Part shown: piece by piece, positions 51,728-60,830 of the stretch | How the letters are laid out: each line of letters begins with the position of its first letter | How positions within the stretch are numbered: the first letter of the stretch is position 1 | Assembly: GCA_965243485.1 (NCBI GenBank) | Contig: CBDEVP010000001.1 | Coordinates: 2,542,001 to 2,606,000, forward strand | DNA from: UBA7330 sp965243485 | Lineage (GTDB): Bacteria; Bacteroidota; Bacteroidia; Cytophagales; Cyclobacteriaceae | Reading direction: 5' to 3' | Length of the DNA: 64,000 nucleotides | Program-made: the position numbers and the translations under genes | The notes under the pieces: model-generated | Told to the model about the DNA's origin: nothing | Seen by the model: the letters and a program-made list of their open reading frames with translations, nothing else | Databases searched by the model: none

Positions 51728-54125
51728 GCGGCTTGAATTCTGTGGGATCGACCTCTGAGATCAGCTGGTAGACTCCCTCAAAAACATCTTCCGTATTTGG
51801 CTTGGAAAAATAGTCGCCATCCGTGCTGTAGGCCGGACGATGCGCCTGTGCGGAAATACACTTAGGTTTGGAGTCGAGGTATTGATAGCCATTGTCCCTG
51901 TCCAGCACCTGCTGCATCATGTAGGCGGTCGCTCCACCGGGCACATCTTCATCAATGAAAACCACCCGGTTGGTCTTTTTCAAGGACTCAACGATGGAGC
52001 TATGAATGTCGAAGGGAAGCAGGGTCTGAACGTCGATGACCTCGCAGGAAATGCCAAATTCGCTGAGCTGCTGTGCGGCCTCCATTACAATCCTGCACAT
52101 GGAGCCATAGGTCACCAGCGTAACATCCGTACCATTACGAAGGATTTCAGGTACCCCAAGCGGTACCCTGATCTCAGCAATATTTTCCGGCATTTTTTCT
52201 TTCAGACGATATCCGTTGAGTGATTCGATCACCAGGGCAGGATCCTCCGATACCATTAGTGTATTGTAAAAACCGGCCGCCTGCGTTAGATTTCGTGGTA
52301 CCAGCAGGTGAATGCCCCTGATAGACCCCAGCAGCATGCTCATGGGGGAGCCACTGTGCCACACCCCTTCGAGCCGGTGACCCCGTGTACGGATGATGAC
52401 AGGACACACCTGACCGCCTTTCATGCGGTAGTGGAGAGAGGCCAGATCATCCGACATGGTCTGAAGGGCATAGATCACATAATCGAGGTACTGGATCTCA
52501 ATGATCGGACGCAAGCCGCGCAATGCCGTGCCGATCCCCTGACCCAGAATGGTGAGCTCCCGGATGCCGGTATCGGTCACCCGGATCTCGCCGTGCTTTT
52601 CCTGCAGGCCGGCAAAACCCTGGTTTACGTCGCCAATGATCCCTACATCTTCACCAATCGCGAAAACCCGCGGATCTCTTGTCAGGAGTTCGTCGAAACA
52701 AGCCCTCACAACCTCCCTGCCGTCAACCACTTCCGAACTATCTGTGTATACAGGCTTTACTTCCTCTACATTGAGCGGGCTGTGGGCTGATTCATTATAT
52801 AGATGTGAATTGTATTCATCCTTATGAACCTCATTTTTTTCCCTGACCCAATCGATGAGCAAATCTTTTTCTTTGGAGGTCTCGTCTTTAAGGTACCTCA
52901 GGCTCTTTCTCACAGCCCGCATGGTGTCAGCCTTCAGGGGATTTAAAGCGGATTTAAGTTCGTTTTTTATTTCGTTCAGGGCTACCTTATTGGTGGAGAC
53001 CATCGCCGCCTTTCCGATCAAATCTACCGTTGTTTGTACATCCTCTTTGATACCTGCAGTATAGGCCTTCCAGGCTTCATTCCTTGCTTTTTTTGACCTG
53101 AGCTTCGCTTCCTGTTCGACCTGCTTTAGCTCCTCTTCAGTGGAGATCCCGGATTCGAGGATCCATTCTCGCATCTTAAGGTTACAGTCGAAAGCCTTCT
53201 CCCAGTCCAGCCTTTCTTTGGACTTATATCTTTCATGTGATCCGGAAGTGGAATGCCCTTGCGGCTGTGTCATGTCTATTACATGAACCAGGCAGGGGAC
53301 ATGCTCTTCCCGGGCTATTTTTGCCGCTTTCTGATAGGTGTTTACAAGTTTTGGGTAATCCCAGCCTTCTACAGTAAAAATTTCCATGCCGGGAACATCT
53401 TTTTCCCTGCGGAAACCTTCCAGGACCACTGATATGCTTTCCTTGGCCGTATGATATCGCTGGGGAACTGAAATTCCATACCCATCGTCCCACACAGACA
53501 TCACAATTGGAATCTGTAAAACACAAGCAGCATTGATGGCTTCGAAAAAATGACCTTCAGAGGTAGCTGCATTGCCGATTGTGCCAAAAGCTACTTCATT
53601 GCCATTGATACTGAAGTCTTTAAAATCCTTCAGGTCAGGATTGTTACGATAAAGCCTGGAAGCATAAGCAAGTCCTATCAATCTGGGCATTTGGGCCGCA
53701 GTACATGAAACATCAGAACTAGAATTCTTCATGTCAGTAAGCGTATTCCACTCACCACTTGCAGTCATTGATCGCGTACCGAAGTGGCCGTTCATCATCC
53801 GGCCTGCGGAGGCTGGTTCGGCATCCACGTCTGTATGTGCGTATAACTGGGCGAAAAACTCCCGGGATGAATGTTGCCCCATGGCCATCATCATGGTCTG
53901 ATCCCGGTAGTACCCGGATCGCCAATCACCGTTTTTAAAGGCTTTGGCCGCAGCAATCTGGGCCACTTCTTTCCCGTCTCCGAAAATGCCGAATTTGGCC
54001 TTGCCCATGAATACCTCTTTTCGACCAATGATGCTGGTCTCCCGGCTTTCGACTGCAAGTGCATAATCAAATAACACCTCAGCCTTATTGAATTTGGTTT
54101 TAGCTGTAACTTCCTGAGTACTCAC
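51717..54125 (-). CDS. Fused E1 alpha/beta of a 2-oxoacid dehydrogenase (branched-chain type)
   Basis: The 802-residue protein joins both E1 subunits of an oxoacid dehydrogenase complex. The alpha half (~20-380) includes GYYRDQTMMMAMGQHS and a thiamine-diphosphate region around FGTIGNAATSEGHFFEAINA. The beta half (~465-800) includes VFAIGEDVGIIGDVNQGFAGL, VIIRTRGHRLEGVWHSGSP and RVVFIDEDVPGGATAYMMQQ. It decarboxylates a branched-chain or related 2-oxoacid on E2, which is not encoded here. The start is GTG 54125 (TTG 54128 is possible). Fusion of the subunits is common in Bacteroidota. Confidence 0.92.
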   Translation of the reverse strand: MSTQEVTAKTKFNKAEVLFDYALAVESRETSIIGRKEVFMGKAKFGIFGDGKEVAQIAAAKAFKNGDWRSGYYRDQTMMMAMGQHSSREFFAQLYAHTDVDAEPASAGRMMNGHFGTRSMTASGEWNTLTDMKNSSSDVSCTAAQMPRLIGLAYASRLYRNNPDLKDFKDFSINGNEVAFGTIGNAATSEGHFFEAINAACVLQIPIVMSVWDDGYGISVPQRYHTAKESISVVLEGFRREKDVPGMEIFTVEGWDYPKLVNTYQKAAKIAREEHVPCLVHVIDMTQPQGHSTSGSHERYKSKERLDWEKAFDCNLKMREWILESGISTEEELKQVEQEAKLRSKKARNEAWKAYTAGIKEDVQTTVDLIGKAAMVSTNKVALNEIKNELKSALNPLKADTMRAVRKSLRYLKDETSKEKDLLIDWVREKNEVHKDEYNSHLYNESAHSPLNVEEVKPVYTDSSEVVDGREVVRACFDELLTRDPRVFAIGEDVGIIGDVNQGFAGLQEKHGEIRVTDTGIRELTILGQGIGTALRGLRPIIEIQYLDYVIYALQTMSDDLASLHYRMKGGQVCPVIIRTRGHRLEGVWHSGSPMSMLLGSIRGIHLLVPRNLTQAAGFYNTLMVSEDPALVIESLNGYRLKEKMPENIAEIRVPLGVPEILRNGTDVTLVTYGSMCRIVMEAAQQLSEFGISCEVIDVQTLLPFDIHSSIVESLKKTNRVVFIDEDVPGGATAYMMQQVLDRDNGYQYLDSKPKCISAQAHRPAYSTDGDYFSKPNTEDVFEGVYQLISEVDPTEFKPLIG

Positions 54126-54359
54126 CAAATATTGAGGTTTTGTCTGACACTAATTCAATGCTTCAAATTTACTAAAAAAAAGCTCTCTACTAGGTTTAAA
54201 GTACCATATATTTATATGGTTGTGTTTTTTATTTTCACATAATACCAAATATTATTTTGTCAATAGAAGATATGTGATATTAATGTATTATATAATAAAA
54301 ATTTGATTGATGGAATTATTGAATTTTTGATGCGCTGCTGTTCTCATTACTTCGGCTGG

Positions 54360-54367
54360 TATCTTTG
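54360..54367 (+). promoter_or_regulatory. -7 element for alanine dehydrogenase in an AT-rich spacer
   Basis: TATCTTTG matches TAnnTTTG and is 17 bases from the ATG at 54385. CTG (one mismatch to TTG) precedes it by a 19-base spacer. The whole spacer (54126-54384) is strongly AT-rich, with no other gene seen. Confidence 0.5.
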
Positions 54368-54384
54368 TAAAAAGATAAAAAAAG

Positions 54385-55500
54385 ATGGTTGTAGGAATTC
54401 CAAAAGAGATCAAATCGAATGAGAACAGGGTGGCGATCACCCCGGGTGGTGTGATAGAGCTGACCAAACGGGGACATGAGGTCTTCATTCAGTCCGGTGC
54501 AGGTGTGGAAAGCGGTTTTACCGACCAGCAATATCTGTCGGCAGGAGCGAAGACCCTTGATACCATCGAAGAGATATATGCTACTGCCGGAATGATTATG
54601 AAGGTAAAAGAACCGATACAGCAGGAGTATGAGCTCATCAGGAAAGATCAATTGCTTTTCACCTATTTTCATTTTGCCTCAAGCCAGCAATTGACGGATG
54701 CGATGATTGAAAGAGGTGCAGTGTGTCTGGCCTATGAGACGGTCGAAAAGAGTGATCACTCACTGCCATTGCTAATCCCCATGTCGGAGGTGGCCGGAAG
54801 AATGGCCATACAGGAGGGAGCAAAATACCTGGAAAGACCACAGAAGGGCAGAGGCATCCTTTTGGGAGGTGTGCCGGGTGTGAGACCGGCCAAGGTATTG
54901 ATCCTCGGAGGGGGAATCGTAGGGACCAACGCAGCAAAAATGGCCTCAGGTATGGGTGCGGATGTCACGATCATGGATATCAATCTGCCCAGGCTCAGAT
55001 ACCTGGAAGACATCATGCCCGCCAATGTCAGCACTTTTATGTCAAGTGAGTACAACATCAGAGAATTGATCAGTACGCATGATCTGATCATCGGTGCGGT
55101 ATTGATCACCGGAGCCAAAGCCCCCCACCTGATCACGCGCGACATGCTGAAAGACATGAAGCCGGGTACTGTGCTTGTGGATGTAGCCGTGGATCAGGGT
55201 GGATGTATCGAAACGTGCAAGCCCACCACTCACGACAATCCTACCTACATCATCGATGATGTGGTGCACTATTGCGTGGCCAACATGCCCGGAGCTGTTC
55301 CTTATACTTCGACATTGGCTTTGACCAACGCTACGCTTCCCTATGCCATGCAGCTTGCCAACAAAGGGTGGAAAAAAGCTTGCCTGGAAAACGAAGAACT
55401 GAAAAAGGGTCTCAATATCGTATCAGGGAGTGTGGTGTATCAGGGAGTGGCGGAGGCCTTCGGTCTTCAATTTACCGAGGGTGAACAGTTTTTGAATTAA
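54385..55500 (+). CDS. ald: Alanine dehydrogenase
   Basis: The 371-residue NAD-dependent enzyme interconverts alanine and pyruvate plus ammonia. Landmarks are VVGIPKEIKSNENRVAITPGG, the substrate residues in MIMKVKEP and LLFTYFHFASS, the Rossmann loop VLILGGGIVGTNAAKMA, and VDVAVDQGGCIETCKPTTHD near the active site. Length is standard. It overlaps the end of the HsdR-N gene by four bases on the other strand. Confidence 0.96.
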   Translation: MVVGIPKEIKSNENRVAITPGGVIELTKRGHEVFIQSGAGVESGFTDQQYLSAGAKTLDTIEEIYATAGMIMKVKEPIQQEYELIRKDQLLFTYFHFASSQQLTDAMIERGAVCLAYETVEKSDHSLPLLIPMSEVAGRMAIQEGAKYLERPQKGRGILLGGVPGVRPAKVLILGGGIVGTNAAKMASGMGADVTIMDINLPRLRYLEDIMPANVSTFMSSEYNIRELISTHDLIIGAVLITGAKAPHLITRDMLKDMKPGTVLVDVAVDQGGCIETCKPTTHDNPTYIIDDVVHYCVANMPGAVPYTSTLALTNATLPYAMQLANKGWKKACLENEELKKGLNIVSGSVVYQGVAEAFGLQFTEGEQFLN

Positions 55501-55934
55501 ACAAGCTTTGGGAATTCCTGCTGCGTTTGATAGGCCTTTCCGTCAAATTTCCAAATGAAATGCTTCATGCCGTTGGTCATGGCGATGTATGGAGCCTGGA
55601 TGATCTTGTTGTAGGTGGAGATCTGCCGGGTGGTTTCCGGGCCCAGACTCACCTTTGCTGATTTGCACTCGACGAGAAGAAATGGCTGGCCGTCCCGATC
55701 CATCAGCAGGATATCCGATCGCTTCCCTGATCTGAAGTATGTTAAGGGGAATTCAAGGCTGATCAGGCTGCGTGGATAGGATAGCTGATTGATCATGAGG
55801 TGGATAAAGTGCTGACGCACCCATTCCTCGGGAGTGAGGGTCACGTACTTTTTTCGCACGATATCGAAGACGAATTCATTCCCCTCCTCATTCTTGATCC
55901 GTAGCGAGCAATCCGGAAGATTAAGCTTTTCCAT
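55497..55934 (-). CDS. HsdR N-terminal (PD-(D/E)XK) domain protein
   Basis: This 145-residue protein is a stand-alone version of the N-terminal nuclease domain of type I restriction subunit R (HSDR_N_2 family). The nuclease core reads KRSDILLMDRDG, then FLLVECKSAKV (D...ExK), followed by QISTYNKIIQAPYIAMTNG. No helicase or methylase is adjacent, so it is unlikely to be a restriction system. Such copies are widely kept in Bacteroidota. The ATG at 55934 overlaps the stop of the MFS gene by 14 bases; a TTG upstream is possible. Confidence 0.85.
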   Translation of the reverse strand: MEKLNLPDCSLRIKNEEGNEFVFDIVRKKYVTLTPEEWVRQHFIHLMINQLSYPRSLISLEFPLTYFRSGKRSDILLMDRDGQPFLLVECKSAKVSLGPETTRQISTYNKIIQAPYIAMTNGMKHFIWKFDGKAYQTQQEFPKLV

Positions 55935-57210
55935 AAGGGGATAACTTGACAAATCTCAGCAAAGTAAGTCCTATCAGGAAGAATACACCAAGCACAAGCG
56001 AACTGTTTCGCATGCTCCCCGTCACTTGTTCGATGAGCCCATAACTAAAAGTACCCAAAACCACGCTGATGTGATAGGTGACATCGTAGAAAGAGAAGAA
56101 GGAGGCGTGATCTTCTGACTTTTCAGGGATCAGCTTGGAGAACGTAGCCCTGGATAGTGCCTGAATGCCTCCCATCACCAGTCCCACCACCACTGCCAGG
56201 ACATAGAACTGCGTGACACTTGAAATGAAATAGGCGGTAAGGCAGATGCCAATCCAGATGATGAGCATAACTGTAAGTGAGAAAATGTTGCCATGCCTTT
56301 CTGATAACCTGGCAAATAAAATTGAGCCGGCGATCCCAACGAACTGGATAATGAGCAGGATGGGGATCAATTGTCCGGCCTCAAGCTGCAGGACCTTGGA
56401 TCCGAAAAGCGTGGCGAGCAACATGACAGTTTGCACACCCATATTGAAAAAGAGGAATGCCAGAATGTATTTTTTCATAGGGGAAAGTTCCTGCAGCTTA
56501 AAGAACACCTTGCGGATTTCGCGGTATCCGTTCAGAAGGATTTTTCCTTTGGGCTTTTTGTGAAAGACATTCACCGGCAGGTTCCTGAAAGGGATCTGGG
56601 CAAAACCGATCCACCAGATACCAACGAGTAAGAAAACCACCCTGGTAGCCTGCCCGGAATCAGCAAAACCAAATGTTTGGTGATAGGTGATCAGGATGAG
56701 GCTCAGGATCAACAGGATGGCACTTCCGAGGTATCCGTAGGCGTATCCCCGGGCACTTATCCGGTCAGTGGATTCGGGTGTGGCGATCTCAGGGAGGTAG
56801 GCATCGTAGAAAACAAGGCTGCTGCTGTATCCCAGGCTGGCGAAGATCACACAAAAAATGCCCCATTCTATATTCCCTTTGGTGAAAAGAAACATGCCCA
56901 TACAGCTAAACGCCCCCAGGAAAGTAAATATTTTCAGGAATGTCAATTTCCTGCCGGTATAATCAGCGATACCGGAAAGTAGCGGTAAAATCGAAGCAGA
57001 AAGCAAGTAAGAGAAAGAAAACGCATAGCTGTAGAGCACGGAATTCACTATTTCATACCCGAAAAAACTTACCCGGTCCCCGGTTTGTTCGTTGGCGGTG
57101 ATCGCTGAATAGTAGATGGGAAAGATGGAGGTATTGATGACCAGGTTGTAGACCGAATTGGCCCAGTCGTACATACACCACGATCGGATGATCTGCTTAT
57201 TGTTCTTCAT
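55921..57210 (-). CDS. MFS transporter, UMF1/Atg22-like
   Basis: The 429-residue membrane protein has about twelve helices and the UMF1 hallmark start IIRSWCMYDWANSVYNLVINT. Mid-protein signatures are GYSSSLVFYDAYLPEI, then ISARGYAYGYLGSAILLILS and VMGGIQALSRATFSKLIPE. Members export small solutes such as amino acids; the cargo is unknown. The ATG at 57210 is preferred to a TTG one codon upstream. It overlaps the HsdR-N gene start by 14 bases. Confidence 0.9.
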   Translation of the reverse strand: MKNNKQIIRSWCMYDWANSVYNLVINTSIFPIYYSAITANEQTGDRVSFFGYEIVNSVLYSYAFSFSYLLSASILPLLSGIADYTGRKLTFLKIFTFLGAFSCMGMFLFTKGNIEWGIFCVIFASLGYSSSLVFYDAYLPEIATPESTDRISARGYAYGYLGSAILLILSLILITYHQTFGFADSGQATRVVFLLVGIWWIGFAQIPFRNLPVNVFHKKPKGKILLNGYREIRKVFFKLQELSPMKKYILAFLFFNMGVQTVMLLATLFGSKVLQLEAGQLIPILLIIQFVGIAGSILFARLSERHGNIFSLTVMLIIWIGICLTAYFISSVTQFYVLAVVVGLVMGGIQALSRATFSKLIPEKSEDHASFFSFYDVTYHISVVLGTFSYGLIEQVTGSMRNSSLVLGVFFLIGLTLLRFVKLSPYGKA

Positions 57211-57323
57211 CAAAAATATACGTCTGCAAAGACAAAACTAACGGAAACATTTATCGTATTACCATTTGATCAATATGACAATGATTTTAACAACTTTGAC
57301 ATTTGTCTGTTGATACATATAAG

Positions 57324-58655
57324 ATGATAGCAGAAGAAACTTTGATACAGGAAAAACCGGAAGTAAGCAGGATCAAAGAAAGGATACCTAAGACCGACCT
57401 CACCAGGGTAGTCATTATCGGTGGCGGCTTCGGTGGTATCGAGCTTGTACGACATTTGAGCAAGCAGCAGGTTCAGATCGTTTTGGTGGATAAAAACAAC
57501 TACCACAGCTTTATTCCATTACTTTATCAGGTGGCTACGGCCGGACTAAGCCCCGGCGACATTTCCAGTCCGCTAAGGGAATTCCTTCAGGAGAATAAGA
57601 ATTTCCATTTCAGGATGGCGAAGGTAAAAAGTGTTGATACTGAGCGAAAGCGGGTGATCACGACATCCGGCTTTCTTGAATACGACAAGCTTGTGATCGC
57701 CACCGGGTCGAGGACCAACTTTTTTAATAACGATCAGCTTAAAAAGAATGCTTACAAATTAAGGGAGATCAGTGACGCCATCGAATTGCGAACGAAGCTG
57801 ATCAATAACTTTGAAGAAGCGATCACCGCAAGCAATGATGCGGAGCTTGAAAAACACATGAACATTGTGATTGTGGGTGCCGGACCGACAGGGGTAGAGC
57901 TGGCAGGAGCAATCGGTGAATTACGAAAACACGTTCTTCCCAAAGACTATCCGGAGCTGGATTTTTCAAAGCTAAAAATCTGGCTTGTGGAGGGTTCTGA
58001 CAGGGTATTGCCTGCCATGTCAGAAAGATCCGGCCGGCGGGCAAAAAGATATTTGAAGAAGTTTGGTGTCCGGCTGCTGCTCGGAAAATTTGTGGAGTCC
58101 TTTGAAAACAATGTCGCTACACTTAGTGACAAACGTACCATTGAGACCGCATGTCTTGTGTGGGCAGCTGGCGTAAGGCCCAACAGTATCAAAGGTCTTC
58201 CCGAGCAGGCAGACGTCAAAGGACGGATTAAGGTGGATGAGTATAACCGGGTCTTTGGTACGGAAGATATTTATGCGATCGGCGACGTGTCTCACCAGGA
58301 ATCGGTCAAATATCCCAAAGGGCTTCCCATGCTCGCTCCCGTGGCCATCCAGCAGGCCAAAGTACTGTGCGATAACCTGATGGCCGGGATCAATGGCGGC
58401 AGATCACAGGTTCCTTTCAGATATGTGGACAAAGGGACCATGGCTACGATCGGAAGAAATAAAGCTGTGATAGACGCTCCGTTTGGGATCAGACTGGGTG
58501 GTTTCATCGGCTGGTTTATCTGGATGTTTATCCACTTATTTTCAATTATTGGTTTTCGTCGTAAATTGCTGGTGTTTGCTAATTGGATCTGGAACTATTT
58601 CACATACAATAGAGGCAACCGGTTGATCATCAATAAAGATCCTGACGACGATTAA
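57324..58655 (+). CDS. ndh: Type II NADH dehydrogenase (NDH-2)
   Basis: The 443-residue flavoprotein passes electrons from NADH to quinone without pumping protons. It has two Rossmann motifs, VVIIGGGFGGIELVRHLS for FAD and IVIVGAGPTGVELAGAIGEL for NADH, then YAIGDVSHQESV, and a C-terminal membrane anchor (GGFIGWFIWMFIHLFSIIGF). ATG 57324 is used rather than a TTG seven codons upstream. It ends 5 bases before the peptidase-like gene, so it may belong to the same transcript as the ligase cassette, though it may also be an unrelated leader gene. Confidence 0.93.
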   Translation: MIAEETLIQEKPEVSRIKERIPKTDLTRVVIIGGGFGGIELVRHLSKQQVQIVLVDKNNYHSFIPLLYQVATAGLSPGDISSPLREFLQENKNFHFRMAKVKSVDTERKRVITTSGFLEYDKLVIATGSRTNFFNNDQLKKNAYKLREISDAIELRTKLINNFEEAITASNDAELEKHMNIVIVGAGPTGVELAGAIGELRKHVLPKDYPELDFSKLKIWLVEGSDRVLPAMSERSGRRAKRYLKKFGVRLLLGKFVESFENNVATLSDKRTIETACLVWAAGVRPNSIKGLPEQADVKGRIKVDEYNRVFGTEDIYAIGDVSHQESVKYPKGLPMLAPVAIQQAKVLCDNLMAGINGGRSQVPFRYVDKGTMATIGRNKAVIDAPFGIRLGGFIGWFIWMFIHLFSIIGFRRKLLVFANWIWNYFTYNRGNRLIINKDPDDD

Positions 58656-58660
58656 GTGAA

Positions 58661-59380
58661 ATGAATACGGATAGGTTACTGGAACGGAAATCTCTTGAAG
58701 TAGATATTCGTCCACAGCCCAATGATGAGACCTGCGGACCTACCAGCCTCCATGCAGTTTATCAGTATTATAGCGATTTCATTTCGCTAGAAGATGTGAT
58801 CGATGAGGTGAAGAGCCTGAAAACCGGTGGTACGCTCGGTGTGATGCTGGGAAACCACGCCCTGAAAAGAGGCTATTCGGCCAGGCTGATCACCTATGAT
58901 CTTCAGATGTTCGATCCTACCTGGTTTCAAAGCGGTATTTCGCTGGAGGCCAAATTGAAAGAACAGCTTGAATACAAAACCAGTAAGAAGTTCAGGACAG
59001 CGACCAATGCTTATCTCAAGTTTCTGCAGGGTGGGGGCGAGATCGTTTTTGAGGAGCTTACCTCCAGGCTAATAAAAGGAATTCTCGAGGAAGGGACGCC
59101 CATCCTGACCGGACTGAGCGCCACCTATCTCTACAACTGTTCTCGGGAGATCCCAGAAACCAATGAATATCATGATCTGAAGGGAAAACCAGCTGGTCAT
59201 TTCGTAGTGATCCGTGGTTTTGATCCAGTAAAAAGACTGGTGTACATCGCGGATCCGCTGGAATCAAACCCGATCAGTGAAACGCAATATTATCTTGTAA
59301 ACATCCGAAGGTTGATCAATGCCATTTTACTTGGCATTGTGACCTATGATGCCAACTTACTCATCATTAAACCTAAATAA
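58661..59380 (+). CDS. C39-like papain-fold cysteine peptidase
   Basis: This 239-residue cytoplasmic-looking protein carries a C39-type catalytic set: Cys25 in QPNDETCGPTSL, His180 in GKPAGHFVVIRG and Asp198 in RLVYIADP. The usual Gln in the oxyanion position is in RPQPNDETC. No membrane segment or signal is present, unlike exporter-linked C39 domains. It is one-base coupled (TAATG) to the RimK-like ligase, so it probably acts on the product or a precursor of that enzyme: cleaving, releasing or transferring a peptide bond. The exact reaction is inference. Confidence 0.82.
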   Translation: MNTDRLLERKSLEVDIRPQPNDETCGPTSLHAVYQYYSDFISLEDVIDEVKSLKTGGTLGVMLGNHALKRGYSARLITYDLQMFDPTWFQSGISLEAKLKEQLEYKTSKKFRTATNAYLKFLQGGGEIVFEELTSRLIKGILEEGTPILTGLSATYLYNCSREIPETNEYHDLKGKPAGHFVVIRGFDPVKRLVYIADPLESNPISETQYYLVNIRRLINAILLGIVTYDANLLIIKPK

Positions 59381-60825
59381 TGGCTTCCAAAATTATTGTT
59401 ACTGATCACCCCGGCGATTGGACCACCTCGGAAAGTGAGGCGGAGATCATTTCTCCACAGGATTATTTTTCCAGGGAGCAATACCAAAAGAACAAGAAGT
59501 TCAAGGTGATCAACCTGTGTAAATCCTACCACTATCAGAGTCTTGGCTATTACGTATCTCTGCTGGCCGAGGCCCGGGGGCACAAGGTGATGCCCGAAAT
59601 ATCAACCCTTCAGGAATTCAGGTACCCGTCCTTTGTGAGGGAAGATGCGGAGGATTTCGATGAGCTGATCCAGAATGAGCTGAAAAAAGTGGAAGGGGAC
59701 CGGGTAGAGATGCATATCTGCTTTGGTAAATCTGATTTCCCTGCTTTCAACAGGATCGGACTGCTGATCTTTAACCTGTTTCAGGTACCGATCCTGCGGG
59801 CCATTTTTTCCAAAAAGGACAAATGGTTTCTGACCAACCTGAAACCTTTAAACCTCAAAGAACTTCCCACGGAAAAGCTCGACCATTTAAAGCATTCTTT
59901 GAATGAATACCTGGAAGGAAAGAAAAGGCTGCAAAAGCAGTACAGCCGCAAGAAATATGACATGGCGATCCTGATCAATCCGGAAGAGACTACGCCACCC
60001 TCCAATAAGAAGGCCATCCAGCACTTCATGAAAGCCGCCGAGCAGGTGGGATTCAATGTGGATCTCATCACCAAAAACGATTTTGCCAAGCTGATCCAGT
60101 ATGATGCGCTGTTTATCCGGGAAACCACCAATGTAAATCATCATACCTTCAAGTTTGCGAAGAAGGCCGCCGCGGAAGGGCTGGTCGTCATTGACGATCC
60201 GGAGTCGATCCTCAGGTGTACCAACAAGGTTTATCTCAGCGAGTTATTAAGCGCCAACAAGATACCCACGCCGAGATACTGGATCATCCGTAAGGACCAG
60301 CCGCGTCAGAAGAAAGTGGATTTTGAGTTCCCCATCATCATCAAGCAGCCGGACGGGTCGTTTTCGAAGGGGGTAAAAAAGGTCAAGGATCACGCCGAAC
60401 TTGAAGTCGTCCTGAAGGATTTCTTTCAGACCTCGGACCTGGTAATCGCCCAGGAATTCATCCCTACGGAGTTTGACTGGCGGGTAGGCGTACTGAACAA
60501 GAAGCCGTTTTATGTGTGCAAATATTATATGGCCACCGACCATTGGCAGATCGCCAACTGGAAAGACGGAAAGCTCACCGGTGAAGGGGATACGGAATCG
60601 GTACCCGTAGACCAGGCTCCTCAGGAGCTGCTGGACCTGGCGGTAAAGTCTACTTCTTTGATTGGTAACGGCCTGTATGGAGTGGACATCAAACAAAACA
60701 AAAACAAGTTTTATATCATAGAGATCAATGATAACCCTAATCTGGATGACGGTGTGGAGGATCAGTCCATTAAACAGCAGCTGTATCTCACCATCATGCA
60801 GGAATTTATGACAAGAGTTATTTAA
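59380..60825 (+). CDS. RimK-like ATP-grasp ligase with RLAN domain
   Basis: The 481-residue protein pairs an N-terminal RLAN (RimK-like ATP-grasp N-terminal) domain (~1-160; SKIIVTDHPGDWTTSESEAE, INLCKSYHYQSLGYYVSLLA) with an ATP-grasp domain (~195-480). Ligase landmarks are PIIIKQPDGSFSKGVKKV (the ATP-binding lysine loop), DWRVGVLNKKPFYVCKYYM, and the metal-binding IIEINDNPNLDDGVEDQ. ATP-grasp ligases of this branch join a carboxylate, often of glutamate, to an amine through an acyl phosphate. Context suggests it works with the GCS2 protein downstream to extend an amide-linked product. It starts on the stop codon of the peptidase and ends 5 bases before the GCS2 gene. Confidence 0.88.
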   Translation: MASKIIVTDHPGDWTTSESEAEIISPQDYFSREQYQKNKKFKVINLCKSYHYQSLGYYVSLLAEARGHKVMPEISTLQEFRYPSFVREDAEDFDELIQNELKKVEGDRVEMHICFGKSDFPAFNRIGLLIFNLFQVPILRAIFSKKDKWFLTNLKPLNLKELPTEKLDHLKHSLNEYLEGKKRLQKQYSRKKYDMAILINPEETTPPSNKKAIQHFMKAAEQVGFNVDLITKNDFAKLIQYDALFIRETTNVNHHTFKFAKKAAAEGLVVIDDPESILRCTNKVYLSELLSANKIPTPRYWIIRKDQPRQKKVDFEFPIIIKQPDGSFSKGVKKVKDHAELEVVLKDFFQTSDLVIAQEFIPTEFDWRVGVLNKKPFYVCKYYMATDHWQIANWKDGKLTGEGDTESVPVDQAPQELLDLAVKSTSLIGNGLYGVDIKQNKNKFYIIEINDNPNLDDGVEDQSIKQQLYLTIMQEFMTRVI

Positions 60826-60830
60826 AAATA

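Noticed and set aside
55497..55934. A type I restriction-modification system
   Set aside because: Only the HsdR N-terminal nuclease domain is present; no HsdM, HsdS or helicase is nearby, and this stand-alone form is widespread in Bacteroidota.
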